Of a DNA stretch of 64,000 nt, positions 34,306-43,536 are shown one piece after another; position 1 is the stretch's first letter; every line of letters begins with the position of its first letter. A model generated the notes under the pieces. The model searched no databases, had not been told where the DNA came from, and worked only from the letters and a program-made list of their open reading frames with translations. The DNA comes from Paraburkholderia phenazinium (lineage in GTDB: Bacteria; Pseudomonadota; Gammaproteobacteria; Burkholderiales; Burkholderiaceae). The DNA lies in contig NZ_FNCJ01000007.1 in the NCBI RefSeq assembly GCF_900100735.1, positions 32,581-96,580 on the forward strand, read 5' to 3'. A program made the position numbers and the translations under genes.

Positions 34306-34766
34306 TATTCAGTCCAGGCGCGAAAGGATGCGGCGTAAAGACCTGTATCGACGAACTCTGCACGGGCCGGACGCTTCTTGAGTGGCTGCTTTTTGCGATG
34401 GCTCACGCCTTGATTCGCGGCCTCAACACTTTGGCCGCTGGTCTGCTTCCATTCGCGCAGATCAAGGTAATTATTGAAGGCCCGCTCAATCTTGCCGTTG
34501 ACGCTGGCACCCGAAATCATGACTTTGCCGAGACTTGTATTCAGGTCTTTGCCAAAGACGGCGAGCGGCCGACCTTGCGCCATGCTCTCGATTTCGCCCA
34601 CCATGGCATCAGCCAGAAACTCGCCGATCTGATCCTCGTAAAGCTCGAGGAACGTGCGCATGATGTGATACTGGTCTTCGAGATAGCCTGCCACGTCGCC
34701 CGTGGTCTTGGTCCCCTCGCCATCTGAATACCCGACGTCAACAACCCCTAAACACAAAGTAACCAT
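34305..34766 (-). CDS. Neck-region phage protein
   Basis: 153 residues. The middle is helical and acidic (YLEDQYHIMRTFLELYEDQIGEFLADAM split by charged residues), while the C-terminus is strongly basic (RKKQPLKKRPAR) before a final DTGLYAASFRAW, a combination seen in tail completion or neck proteins. Its ATG overlaps the stop of the HNH gene as TAATG, so the HNH insertion kept translational coupling. Confidence 0.55.
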   Translation of the reverse strand: MVTLCLGVVDVGYSDGEGTKTTGDVAGYLEDQYHIMRTFLELYEDQIGEFLADAMVGEIESMAQGRPLAVFGKDLNTSLGKVMISGASVNGKIERAFNNYLDLREWKQTSGQSVEAANQGVSHRKKQPLKKRPARAEFVDTGLYAASFRAWTE

Positions 34767-35455
34767 TACGCAGCCTCTTCATGGGCGATGCCGACCTTTT
34801 GCAACCAATCCTCGTAGTCAAGTGCGCCCTTACTTAGATTGCAAAAGGCGCACAACCACTGAAGATTGGCAATATAGTTTGACCCGCCACGGCTGATAGG
34901 CTGTTTGTGATCGAGATGCCTTTTCTCTACACGAAGATCAACGCAGCACTTTGGATTGGCGCATTGGTAGCCCTGTCGCTCTAGCAACTGGATCAGTTCT
35001 TCCGGAGTGTGAGACCCATCCGATTGTCCATAAGCCGCGCGCCTGGCATGATTACGAGCCGCAACCTTGTCGGGATTACTCGCTCGCCATTTGGCATGGA
35101 TTGCTTTCGTCTTGTCCGGATTCTCTGCGCGCCAGTGGCGATCCTGTTCAGCACGAAGTTCTCTGTTCTCAGCATAGTGCCTAGCGCTTTTGGCATTGAT
35201 GCGCCCTGCATTGTCCTTTCGATACTGAGAGAAGTAGTCGGCGCGCTTCGCATCCTTTGTCTTCTTCTTTTCGGGATTGCGCCTCCACCAGTCCGCGATG
35301 GCCTTCCTGTTGCGCTCCGGATTCGCCTCTTTCCACGCTTTGCTGTGTGCATTGACGCAAGCCTTACACTTTGGATTCAGGCCATTCTTGCCACTCGAAT
35401 GCTTGCCGAAGTCAGTCTCAAACTTAGACTCGCCACATTTCGTGCAAGTCTTCAT
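34766..35455 (-). CDS. HNH endonuclease with zinc-finger N-terminus
   Basis: 229 residues. The N-terminus has CTKCGE and CKACVN, a zinc ribbon. A long Lys/Arg/Asn-rich linker follows, and the C-terminal HNH core is visible as CANPKC, then HLDHKQPISRGGSNYIANLQWLC and CNLSKG. Such free-standing HNH genes cut phage genomes lacking them and spread by homing. It is wedged between connector genes with one-base overlaps on both sides. Same subfamily as 36990-37523. Confidence 0.85.
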   Translation of the reverse strand: MKTCTKCGESKFETDFGKHSSGKNGLNPKCKACVNAHSKAWKEANPERNRKAIADWWRRNPEKKKTKDAKRADYFSQYRKDNAGRINAKSARHYAENRELRAEQDRHWRAENPDKTKAIHAKWRASNPDKVAARNHARRAAYGQSDGSHTPEELIQLLERQGYQCANPKCCVDLRVEKRHLDHKQPISRGGSNYIANLQWLCAFCNLSKGALDYEDWLQKVGIAHEEAA

Positions 35456-36114
35456 CAGCTAGCCTCAACAATATTCGGCCCGTACATCTGGGAATAGGCC
35501 AGATACTCTTGACCCCATGGCGTCTTGATCAGATCCAGGCCGGACATCGTCAGGCCCTTGAGAAAATCGGCAGTCACAAGCGTGTTCGACGTCGACTGGT
35601 CTGCCGACGCAGCGACAGGGCCGGCGATGAAACTCAATAGCTTGAACGCCGCGCGCTGCGCTGTAAAAAATGTCTGCCCAGGCTGGTCCTGTCCGATCTT
35701 CAACAGTTGATGCATGCCGAAGTTATAGACTGCCATGACGTACAGAATCGCCGGCAAGGTAGCAGGCGGAATCAGCGTCACGCCAATGGCAATGTTGAAT
35801 GCCCATTGCAGATATGGCGACAGCGTCAATGCGCTCGCCGCATTGATCGCTTCAGGCGGCGCAGGGGAAACGGTTCCGCTATTCGTGCCGCCGTTCCACG
35901 TCACCAGATATGTATTCGCAGGAATGCCGGGGCCAACCAGCGCCGACCCGACTGCGATTGTCCCGGTGGTGCCGGTTGCGGTCAGGTTGCCCGACACATC
36001 AATGCCGATTGTGCTCAGCGTGCCGCTAGGCAGATCAGCCGGCGGCACACCCTGATCGAGCACGAATGCAGCGAAGTCCGAAACGTTCGGATGGGTTGGG
36101 TTGGCAAAGCTCAT
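35455..36114 (-). CDS. Putative head-tail adaptor
   Basis: 219 residues. The C-terminal two-thirds are helical (LLKIGQDQPGQTFFTAQRAAFKLL), and a Gly/Thr-rich beta insert (SGNLTATGTTGTIAVGSALVG) lies near residues 40-75. Genes of similar size after the capsid protein in related phages encode head-tail adaptors (DUF4054 type); the match here is by order and size only. It overlaps the preceding small gene by one base. Confidence 0.55.
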   Translation of the reverse strand: MSFANPTHPNVSDFAAFVLDQGVPPADLPSGTLSTIGIDVSGNLTATGTTGTIAVGSALVGPGIPANTYLVTWNGGTNSGTVSPAPPEAINAASALTLSPYLQWAFNIAIGVTLIPPATLPAILYVMAVYNFGMHQLLKIGQDQPGQTFFTAQRAAFKLLSFIAGPVAASADQSTSNTLVTADFLKGLTMSGLDLIKTPWGQEYLAYSQMYGPNIVEAS

Positions 36115-36323
36115 TACACCGCCGTCTGAACGATTTCACCGCCAGAAGCCATGTAATCAGGCAGGTCGGCTGCTGCTGGCATTACGGCAATGAACGGCGT
36201 GCCGCACACCTCGGCGAGTTTGCGCGGAGCGAACGCCCACACGCACCATTGCCCGGTCACTGTGATCTTCATGCCCTTTGCCATGAGCGCCCTTACTTCT
36301 TCAGCACGAGTCATGGTTTCCAT
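36114..36323 (-). CDS. Small phage protein
   Basis: 69 residues. Starts with METMTRAEEVRALMAKGMKI and contains two Cys and a Trp pair (QWCVWAF). It looks like a small cytoplasmic or capsid-associated protein; family not recognised. It sits two bases after the upstream gene and overlaps the adaptor start by one base. Confidence 0.55.
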   Translation of the reverse strand: METMTRAEEVRALMAKGMKITVTGQWCVWAFAPRKLAEVCGTPFIAVMPAAADLPDYMASGGEIVQTAV

Positions 36324-36325
36324 AG

Positions 36326-36847
36326 TCAGATCGGCAACTTGGCGGTCCGGTTATCCGCATGGCCGTCCTCGGCAATGGTGAGGTGCATCTTCACCTCATT
36401 GCCTGTGGCCTTCTGCCGCGGCGGGATGTCCTGCTCCACGGTGATTTCAGTAATCTTCGCAAGGCGTTTGCGCTTATCTTTCGGAGCGCGGTTCGCTGTG
36501 TCGAAGGCGAGGGCCGATTTCGTTGCTTCCGACGCCGATCGGTATTCCTGATGCTCAACCAGGGCTTCGTTGCCCTGATAAATCTGGTCTTCCGCGACCG
36601 GCTTGCTGACGTTGTATAGAAGGCCAGCGAACTCCGGAAGTTTGCGGCTCGTCTCATTGGCGCGACGAAAGCCACACTTCTCGAGATGCTCAATGAAGCC
36701 CTCAACCTGAGAATCCGTCCAGTTGTCCCCTACCAGTACTTGCCGGCCAGAATCAATTTCAGCCATCGAAAGCTTGTTGCTTTCACGCAAGCGGTAGCAG
36801 TGCTTGAGGTGTTGCTGAGTGCAATTTGCCAGATAGATCTTTGCCAT
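36326..36847 (-). CDS. Hypothetical phage protein of the head module
   Basis: 173 residues from the ATG at 36847. It begins AKIYLANCTQQHLKHCYRL, has a central helical DNWTDSQVEGFIEHLEKCGF, and a charged C-terminal half. No known motif. Located between the capsid and connector genes. An upstream in-frame ATG at 36892 would place the start close to a terminator and lacks a better ribosome-binding site. Confidence 0.6.
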   Translation of the reverse strand: MAKIYLANCTQQHLKHCYRLRESNKLSMAEIDSGRQVLVGDNWTDSQVEGFIEHLEKCGFRRANETSRKLPEFAGLLYNVSKPVAEDQIYQGNEALVEHQEYRSASEATKSALAFDTANRAPKDKRKRLAKITEITVEQDIPPRQKATGNEVKMHLTIAEDGHADNRTAKLPI

Positions 36848-36940
36848 GACGGTATTCCCTGTGAAATCCCTGTGCACGGATGACCATGCCAACCCGCACA
36901 GGGGACGGGCTTTCGGCTCCGGAGCCTAGGCATGGTCAAA

Positions 36941-36968
36941 ACAAAAAGCCCGCACTGGGCGGGCTTCG
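36941..36968 (-). terminator. Terminator after the second HNH gene
   Basis: Minus strand GCCCGCC-CAGT-GCGGGC followed by TTTTTGT. Confidence 0.85.
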
Positions 36969-36989
36969 TAGATTCGTTATGCTGCTTTG

Positions 36990-37523
36990 CTAGAGCAGGA
37001 AACCTTGCTCTTGCATGAATTCTATTGGGTCTTTCGCATGCTTCCGCATGTTGCAGCGTGGGTGCAACAACTGCAAATTCATCCAGTCGTTGGAGCCACC
37101 ACGCGCGAGCGCAATTCTATGATCGACGTGGTAGACGTTATTCAGAGGCTTATGGCAAACGGCACAACATCCGCGCTGAAGACCTAACAGGCGCTTGATG
37201 TCTGCTACGGTATGCGTTCCAGGAGCAGACTTTTCAATGGCGCGACGTTTCCGTCTTTGAAGTCTCCCGGACTCCGGATTTTCCCGGTTCCATTGCTTGC
37301 AATATTTGAGGTGCTGCTCTTTATTGGAGGATTTCCACTTGCGCGCATGCACTCTCGTAGCGATGGAGTTGATTTTGTTCCATGCCGAATGAGCGATGCT
37401 CTGACATTCTTTGCAATATGATCGGAGCCAACCTTTGCTCTTATCCTTGAACCCGTATGCCGAAAACGGCTTTTCGATCTTGCAAGTTGAGCAAATTTTG
37501 GATGCTACAATGGATGTAGACAT
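36990..37523 (-). CDS. HNH endonuclease with zinc-finger N-terminus
   Basis: 177 residues. N-terminal zinc ribbon CSTCKIEKPFSAY and CKECQS, a basic linker, then an HNH core: CCAVCHKPL, VDHRIALARGG, and NLQLLHPRCNMRK. Clearly related to 34766-35455 but shorter. It lies between the capsid protein and the next head gene and is followed by a terminator, which splits the head operon. A homing endonuclease is the likely nature. Confidence 0.85.
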   Translation of the reverse strand: MSTSIVASKICSTCKIEKPFSAYGFKDKSKGWLRSYCKECQSIAHSAWNKINSIATRVHARKWKSSNKEQHLKYCKQWNRENPESGRLQRRKRRAIEKSAPGTHTVADIKRLLGLQRGCCAVCHKPLNNVYHVDHRIALARGGSNDWMNLQLLHPRCNMRKHAKDPIEFMQEQGFLL

Positions 37524-37610
37524 GAGGGCCTCTTGTATAGGTTTCTCAGGTTTAGAGGCCCCTCGCGATTCGCAGTCGCTTGGGGCTTCGTCATTTTACG
37601 CTTCTAAATC

Positions 37611-38636
37611 CTAATACGGCAACGATAAGAGATAGAGTCCTTGGGGTCTGATACACCAGCCACTGGTTATTCTCATCTGTTGCACTTCGGTGATCGCCCC
37701 GTCCGGGATCGGAGTCGGGATCTTCATCGGAGCAGCCATGTCGGCGTACTGCAGGTTCACCGCCTTCGTGGCTGGCTGGATATCGCCGAACACGTTGGTG
37801 TTGATCCCCGGCATATCCGGCTGCTCGATTTCGGGAATGGTCATGATGACCATATCCGCGCCGCCCGCGCCCTTGCCGATCAGCGTATCGTCGTAGTAAT
37901 ACTCGACTTCATCGCCGGCTTCACGCGCCACGTTCTGAACCACTTCAGCCGTGGTCGACGTGCCTGCACCAGGACGTTGATATGCCACCACCTGAACGAT
38001 GTTGGCGAGCTGGAACTGCAGCAAAACGCGTTGCGGGCCGATGAAGCGGATGCGGTTCGTGATCTGCGCGCCGGACTGATACATGCCCGACTTCAGGTTC
38101 ACGATCTGGCTCAGCAGCCACAGCGACATTGCACCGTTGTCGTAAGTGACGACGGTTGTGTTGCCGTACTCATCCGGCGGAAGCGTGACCGAAGTAGCGC
38201 CAGCCGTATTGATGAGGCCTTCGCCGTTCGCCGGTTGATAGCCGTAAAGCAGACCTGTACGCATCTGTTGATAGATGCCCTGGCGAGCCGCCAGATCCTG
38301 TGCGGCAGGCAGGCTTACGGCATAGTGAGCAGCCGCAGCGATGTCCTGCTCATCCCAGATCGAGCGGGTACGTACGAGGTACGTCTGCGTACCGTAGTAC
38401 GTGCCCTTCAGGGTTGCCGAAGGCAGGTAGTTGGCACCAGCCTGCGCCGAAAGCGTCTCAGTGCGCAGATCGAGTGCATTGATGTACACGTACAGATCGT
38501 CCTTGCTGATCTTGACGCGCGGCTTGCCGCCTTGCAGGGCGGCGAATGCACCCGACGCCTGGGCATAGGTGACGATCAGGTCCGGCTCCGAGAAATGCGG
38601 GGAGACCCGGGTCTGTGCGGGGAAGAGGTTTGCCAT
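37611..38636 (-). CDS. Major capsid protein (DUF2184 type)
   Basis: 341 residues with features of the DUF2184 capsid group: VRTRSIWDEQDIAAAA in the N-terminal third, YGYQPANGEGLINTAGAT, and a C-terminal end with WCIRPQGLYLLSLPY. Its place after the decoration protein and the DUF2213 protein matches the usual head gene order. It assembles the icosahedral shell. Confidence 0.85.
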   Translation of the reverse strand: MANLFPAQTRVSPHFSEPDLIVTYAQASGAFAALQGGKPRVKISKDDLYVYINALDLRTETLSAQAGANYLPSATLKGTYYGTQTYLVRTRSIWDEQDIAAAAHYAVSLPAAQDLAARQGIYQQMRTGLLYGYQPANGEGLINTAGATSVTLPPDEYGNTTVVTYDNGAMSLWLLSQIVNLKSGMYQSGAQITNRIRFIGPQRVLLQFQLANIVQVVAYQRPGAGTSTTAEVVQNVAREAGDEVEYYYDDTLIGKGAGGADMVIMTIPEIEQPDMPGINTNVFGDIQPATKAVNLQYADMAAPMKIPTPIPDGAITEVQQMRITSGWCIRPQGLYLLSLPY

Positions 38637-38648
38637 GTGATGGGCTCC

Positions 38649-39251
38649 TTAGATCGAGATCATCGCAGCGGCGCCCGACGTCCAGGTCAATGCCCCGGTC
38701 CCCGAGTTGTAGCTAACGATCTGGCTGTTGGAATTGAGCGAAAGGATGCGAGTCGTCGCCGGCAATGCAAACGCGCCGCTCGCACCCGATGCCGTGAGTT
38801 GCTGGAGTGCCGGGTCCCAGTACAGCGTCTGGTTGATCGCGCCACTATCTAGTGTGGCAACGATGGAACTGAGCACGGAGACGGCAATGCGGGCATTCGA
38901 GCCGGTGCGGAAAAAATTCACCGTCATCCCCGCAACGGCTTGCTGCACGCTGTTGCCCGGGATGATCACCATGTTGTTGGCCTGATTGAAGACCGTCATG
39001 CCGGTGAAGTTGCCTGCGGCGCTAGCCAGCACAAGCGAGTTGCCCAATGCGTTTGCGTTCACCGTCGCGACTTCTTCGGTGATCGCCATGCCGCCCCAGA
39101 CGGGTTGCGTGACGCTGGCAGCAACAACGCCGCTCATCAGCCAGTTCTTGGTGCTTGGATCGTCGAAGAACGTGCCGCCGACGTAGCCTTCCGTCGACTG
39201 GACGAAGGTGTTCTGCGGCGCCGAGGTGAGCGCCGGATTGAAGTTAATCAT
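38649..39251 (-). CDS. Capsid decoration/cement protein
   Basis: 200 residues, beta-rich, Ala/Ser/Thr/Asn composition. It begins INFNPALTSAPQNTFVQSTEGYVGG. Proteins of this composition directly before the capsid gene commonly stabilise the shell. No motif identifies the family, so the role is by position. It is separated from the capsid gene by 12 bases and from the DUF2213 fusion gene by none. Confidence 0.6.
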   Translation of the reverse strand: MINFNPALTSAPQNTFVQSTEGYVGGTFFDDPSTKNWLMSGVVAASVTQPVWGGMAITEEVATVNANALGNSLVLASAAGNFTGMTVFNQANNMVIIPGNSVQQAVAGMTVNFFRTGSNARIAVSVLSSIVATLDSGAINQTLYWDPALQQLTASGASGAFALPATTRILSLNSNSQIVSYNSGTGALTWTSGAAAMISI

Positions 39252-41159
39252 TTATCGAGCTCCGTTCGAAGGACGCAGTACCTTGGCGACCATGCCATGG
39301 TGTTTGAAATGGTTCAGCCAGACGTCCATATCGCCCGACCATTCGGTGATCTGACGACCGGCGCTGTCGTGGCGAACGATCGGAATCAACCGGCCAGCCG
39401 GCGATACAGCGGGGCTGCGCGCGTAGGCCTGTGCGTCGTTGAGGATCTGCGCCTCGATACCGGTGAACGACTCATCGTCGATCGAATCGAAGCGGATGGC
39501 CTTAAAGCTCTGGCTGTGCTTCTTGAACTTCTCCGCAAGACGCTTGCGATACGCGATCGGGCTTTCGCCATGCAACGGAGCCGAGACGGTTTCGCCGAAC
39601 ATCTGAGCGACCGAATCCCAGCGGGATTGAGCAGCGCTCAAAGCGTCGCGGTCGGACGGGGAGAGCGGTGTTGCCAATGACGTGAGCCGCGCGTCCATGG
39701 CTTTGATCTGGGCCTTGAGCGCCGCATTCTCGCGAGCCTGCGAGTCGGCGCGCGCGGCATCCTTGCGCTCCTTCTCGAGACGCTCTTTCTCGGCTTTTTC
39801 TTCCGAATCCAGACGGGCTGAATCCATCAGCATTTCAGCGTCCTTTCGTTCCTTGGCTTCGCGGGCAGCTTTCGCTTCGGCCGTTTCTTCATGCTCGCCG
39901 GCCGCCAAAGCAGCAGCCTCGAGGGCATGCTCCTTGCGACCTTCGACCTCTGCGACGCCCAATTCACTGGCAGCCGAGTCGGCAGTCAGTTCGGCGGTAG
40001 GCATCTGATCGCCGCCCTTGTTTTCGAGTGCATCCAGCCGCGCACCCAACGTCGTGCATGCCTCATCGAAGCGCTTACCCAGCGCATCGGCCCAGGCCGG
40101 GACTTGCTCTTCAATTCCATCCATTTGAGTTTCTCCAGTGTTGACTCCGCTGGGCTCGCCGCCTTTGTCCCACACGCCCTCCTTGCAGATTGCGAGGTGG
40201 TCGAGGTAGGACGGCTTGCCTTCGATAAGAACCGTCTTGCCGTCAACATCAACGGAGACAGCCGAGCCCGCGTCGCGGAAGACAACCGCGGGACTAGTCG
40301 ATGCGTGCGTCGTCAACATGAGTTGAGCGGCGTCCGCATCTAAAATCTTCACAACGCCCCGCACCTCGTCAGTCGTGAGGTAGGGCACAAAGACCGAGCC
40401 AATGGAGCGGTCGCGGAACTCGTCGGTATCGAGACCGCCCTTCTTGGGGTGTTCGAAAATGACGGGCAGGCCGTAGCAGCGCTCTCTGAATTCCTCGGTC
40501 AGAAACTCTTCAGGTGTGCGGTACGAGTACTCATCAAGCGCCGTGCGGTAACTCGTGCCCGTGCCCGTGATGCGCAGATCGAAAAGCCAGATGCTTTCGT
40601 AGCGCTGCGGCGAGAGAAGGTCGCGATAGGCAATACGTTTGGCGATGTCCAGTTCATTGCCGGTGACCAGCGCAATGGTTCTGGCTACTTCGGGGTGAGT
40701 GTTTTCGGGAAGTGCGTCAGGGAAGACCCACTGCCATTCGGTATGCTCATCGTTTAGCTTTGGCTCGAATGTCCCGTCGACTTCCTGCTGAAAGCACGTG
40801 TAATCGCCACCATCAGGATTCTTCGTGATGCGGATTGCCCATCGATCACCGTCAGGGCACGAACCGATTTCCTCGACGCACTCACGCCCTGCGGCTTCTT
40901 CGGGCGATTCATCCGCTTCGATGTGCCCGCCCGGCTGCTCCCACTCACCCGTGTCGCTGCGCTTGACGAGCAGGTATTGCGGACCGGGGGCGCGGAAGAG
41001 GATGCCAGCGCAATTGGCAGACATGACAGAATCGTGGCGGCTTTCGCCGGCTTCGCTATATGCAATGGCTGCCGCCTGCTTCGGATCTTTGCCTGCGTTA
41101 ATCTCGGTCGCGATGTTATGGCAGATGGCCTCGCGCGACGATCCTTGTTCGAGAGGCAT
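39252..41159 (-). CDS. Nudix-DUF2213 fusion head maturation/scaffold protein
   Basis: 635 residues with three parts. Residues about 45-180 form a Nudix hydrolase with a complete box: Gly78, Glu84, Arg92-Glu93, Glu96-Glu97, Gly99. Residues about 180-330 match DUF2213 (SYRTALDEYSYRTPEEFL), a head maturation domain. The rest is a long Glu/Lys/Ala coiled coil (430-510), typical of scaffolds, and a C-terminal tail. It probably combines protease/scaffold duty with a nucleotide-hydrolase domain whose role is unclear. Confidence 0.8.
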   Translation of the reverse strand: MPLEQGSSREAICHNIATEINAGKDPKQAAAIAYSEAGESRHDSVMSANCAGILFRAPGPQYLLVKRSDTGEWEQPGGHIEADESPEEAAGRECVEEIGSCPDGDRWAIRITKNPDGGDYTCFQQEVDGTFEPKLNDEHTEWQWVFPDALPENTHPEVARTIALVTGNELDIAKRIAYRDLLSPQRYESIWLFDLRITGTGTSYRTALDEYSYRTPEEFLTEEFRERCYGLPVIFEHPKKGGLDTDEFRDRSIGSVFVPYLTTDEVRGVVKILDADAAQLMLTTHASTSPAVVFRDAGSAVSVDVDGKTVLIEGKPSYLDHLAICKEGVWDKGGEPSGVNTGETQMDGIEEQVPAWADALGKRFDEACTTLGARLDALENKGGDQMPTAELTADSAASELGVAEVEGRKEHALEAAALAAGEHEETAEAKAAREAKERKDAEMLMDSARLDSEEKAEKERLEKERKDAARADSQARENAALKAQIKAMDARLTSLATPLSPSDRDALSAAQSRWDSVAQMFGETVSAPLHGESPIAYRKRLAEKFKKHSQSFKAIRFDSIDDESFTGIEAQILNDAQAYARSPAVSPAGRLIPIVRHDSAGRQITEWSGDMDVWLNHFKHHGMVAKVLRPSNGAR

Positions 41160-41170
41160 TCCGATTTACC

Positions 41171-41200
41171 AAAAGAAAAAGCCACCGGATGGGTGGCTTC
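41171..41200 (-). terminator. Terminator between Mu F-like gene and Nudix fusion
   Basis: Minus strand AAGCCACC-CATCC-GGTGGCTT followed by TTTCTTTT. Confidence 0.85.
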
Positions 41201-41218
41201 GTGTGGGGTGGCGCTGGG

Positions 41219-42049
41219 TCAGGCAGCGACTTTGCGCTTGATACGAGTTTCTTCGAGCAGTTTCCGACCTTTCTCGGTCAGCATGCGATCAGGCAGTTCG
41301 CGAAGGGCATTGAGATAGGTGTATGAGCACTGGCACGCGACTTCTTCGGCCGGCGCCGTGATCTCGTCCGTGTAGCCGTCGCCCTTGTTGATCAGGCCTT
41401 GCTCCATCGCCCAAGACCCGCGAATGGCGTAGATCTTGCCATCACGTTCCTTATGGTCCTTGCGATAGTCATAGCCCGGGCGTTTCCAGCGCGAATTCCA
41501 CTCTGCCGCAATGGCTCCGGTCTGTTGGGCGATCACCGCATTGATGGATGAAATCAACTTATGCCCCTGGTCGATCGTGACGCGCCTTTCTTCGTAGCGA
41601 ACCTGTTTGATCGACTTGGCGATGCCCTCCTTGACGTCGATCTTGTCGACCACACGCGAGCCACCATCAGGAATTGATGTCGCCCAACCAGAAGCACGCT
41701 GCAACATCTTTTCAACAGCCTGCTCGCGATTGATCTTGATCAGGTTGACGCTTGCGAGAATGCGCCGGTCCAACTCCGAGCGAAGCTGAGGCTTGATGCG
41801 TTCAATGGTGAAGAGCGGCACGCCAGGGTGATGACGCAGCATCGCCGTCTTGGTGAAGTTGCGACGGAACACTGCGTCCATCGCCAGCTCCATGCGGGTG
41901 CGCACCTCTTCCTCGGTCGGCAGATCAACCAATGCAGCGATGCGCAGGCGTTTGAGCCACTCGTTGATTCGGGTCAGGTCGTCGTAACCGTTCTCGGAGA
42001 TATCCCGCACCGCCTCAGTCAGAACTTCCTGGAAGGTGCGGGAACTCAT
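41219..42049 (-). CDS. Head morphogenesis protein (Mu F/SPP1 gp7-like)
   Basis: 276 residues. The C-terminal part has the Mu F-type pattern YDYRKDHKERDGKIYAIRGSW and a Cys pair CQCSY. The N-terminal part is helical. Such proteins bind the portal and enter the capsid at low copy. It overlaps the portal gene by ATGA, the classical pairing. Confidence 0.82.
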   Translation of the reverse strand: MSSRTFQEVLTEAVRDISENGYDDLTRINEWLKRLRIAALVDLPTEEEVRTRMELAMDAVFRRNFTKTAMLRHHPGVPLFTIERIKPQLRSELDRRILASVNLIKINREQAVEKMLQRASGWATSIPDGGSRVVDKIDVKEGIAKSIKQVRYEERRVTIDQGHKLISSINAVIAQQTGAIAAEWNSRWKRPGYDYRKDHKERDGKIYAIRGSWAMEQGLINKGDGYTDEITAPAEEVACQCSYTYLNALRELPDRMLTEKGRKLLEETRIKRKVAA

Positions 42050-43497
42050 GTGCGCCCCGATTCGACCATTGGCTCAGGTTCACTCTCTGTCATCGGCGTA
42101 GGCGGCACATAATTGGCAATCGCCTCGCGATCCAGTTCGAGTGGCGCCGAGAACATCAGTTCACGCTCATTCATGATGTCAGCCAGCCACAACGCGAGAT
42201 CTGCTTTGCTTTCTGGATCCAGCATCGGCGAGAGCACTTCCACGATGGCGATTGCGGCCTTCATGACAATGTCGTCTACCTTGGCTTTCTCGCTGTCGGG
42301 CTCGACCAGCAGATTCGGCCATTCGGCTTCAAACGCATTCTTCCATTCGTAGAACGCGGTCTCGTATGGCGTATCCGCATAGCCAGGATACTTGCGCTGG
42401 ATCGATGCGTAGAAATCCGGATTCCATGCCCGCCGCATGACGATGTTGTCAAAGAAGCGGTAGATCGGAGCCATGCTCTTGCGGAACTCGGCGATGTATT
42501 CCGCGATCACCTTGGCGTCTTCAGTGCCTTCGCCAAATCCCTCGGCCAGCGTTTCCTGATTGATCAGGCTCGCCGGCATGTTGTCCGACGTGGCGATGTT
42601 CTTTAGGACATTATTGCGCGCGAATTCAGCAGCATCCCGGACGTTCTTCAGATCTATCGACTCGATGCTTTCATTGACGCCGATCGAAATGACATTGCCG
42701 GTCTTCGCGCCTTTGAGTGCCTGGCGCTTGAATCCGAACCATGCGCGCGACTGCTGGTCGATCACTGCGCCAGGCGATTGCATCTTCATCACCAGCAGCA
42801 TCGCCTTCTCAAGGATGGCGTTGTCAGTGATCATCGACTGGACAAACGACTTCAGCGGATAGAGCGCGCGCTGATAAACAGAGCGGCCCACAAAGCCGAA
42901 CGCGCTATTCGACCACTCAATATAGATCGGCTGCTCATTGAGCATGACGACCGCGCGCGAAGGGTGGTAATCCGCCTTTCCCACGCGGATATGCTGCGGC
43001 TTCTGAAAGTCGGGCGCGTTCGGATCCTGATTCAGAACCAGCGAGCCAGCCGTATTCAGCGGATCCAGGACGTTGTAGTACAGATCCAGTTCGTGCAGCC
43101 GATCCATCGGAAGCGGCTCGTCAGTTGGAAAATCGAGCGCGCCCGCTACAACCGACCCGGCGCCATATGCGCGACTCGTGCGCATCACGTTGGCGATGAC
43201 CTTATCCGCACCGATGCTGCCGGTTTGTTCCCATTCCTTCTCGAATGCCTTGATCAGGTCTTTCTCGGGACCACCGGGAATTTTGATGGTGCGCTTCTGC
43301 GACTGCGCTTTCTTGATCGGCGCATCAACCATTTTGGCGCCGATCGGGTGGAAGGCCAGGATGGTCTTGCACAACTCGTACGATGGCGAATCCCCCGGCT
43401 GGATATCCTCAGCCATCAGGATTTTCATGAGCGGGGAGTTGTTGCCCATCGATACCCCGAGTGTGGCCGCGCCTCCCTCTTCGTTGTTTCCGCTCAT
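42046..43497 (-). CDS. Portal protein (DUF1073 type)
   Basis: 483 residues, the size and order expected for the portal between terminase and the Mu F-like protein. Family-typical segments are FHPIGAKMVDAPIKKA near 50 and the C-terminal PLELDREAIANYVPP. The long middle contains QALKGAKTGNVISIGVNES, a DUF1073 signature. It forms the dodecameric DNA gate. An HNH gene lies between it and the large terminase. Confidence 0.85.
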   Translation of the reverse strand: MSGNNEEGGAATLGVSMGNNSPLMKILMAEDIQPGDSPSYELCKTILAFHPIGAKMVDAPIKKAQSQKRTIKIPGGPEKDLIKAFEKEWEQTGSIGADKVIANVMRTSRAYGAGSVVAGALDFPTDEPLPMDRLHELDLYYNVLDPLNTAGSLVLNQDPNAPDFQKPQHIRVGKADYHPSRAVVMLNEQPIYIEWSNSAFGFVGRSVYQRALYPLKSFVQSMITDNAILEKAMLLVMKMQSPGAVIDQQSRAWFGFKRQALKGAKTGNVISIGVNESIESIDLKNVRDAAEFARNNVLKNIATSDNMPASLINQETLAEGFGEGTEDAKVIAEYIAEFRKSMAPIYRFFDNIVMRRAWNPDFYASIQRKYPGYADTPYETAFYEWKNAFEAEWPNLLVEPDSEKAKVDDIVMKAAIAIVEVLSPMLDPESKADLALWLADIMNERELMFSAPLELDREAIANYVPPTPMTESEPEPMVESGRT

Positions 43498-43536
43498 TTA
43501 TCAGCCTTGCGATTGCCAAGGCTATAAGCCCGGCGA

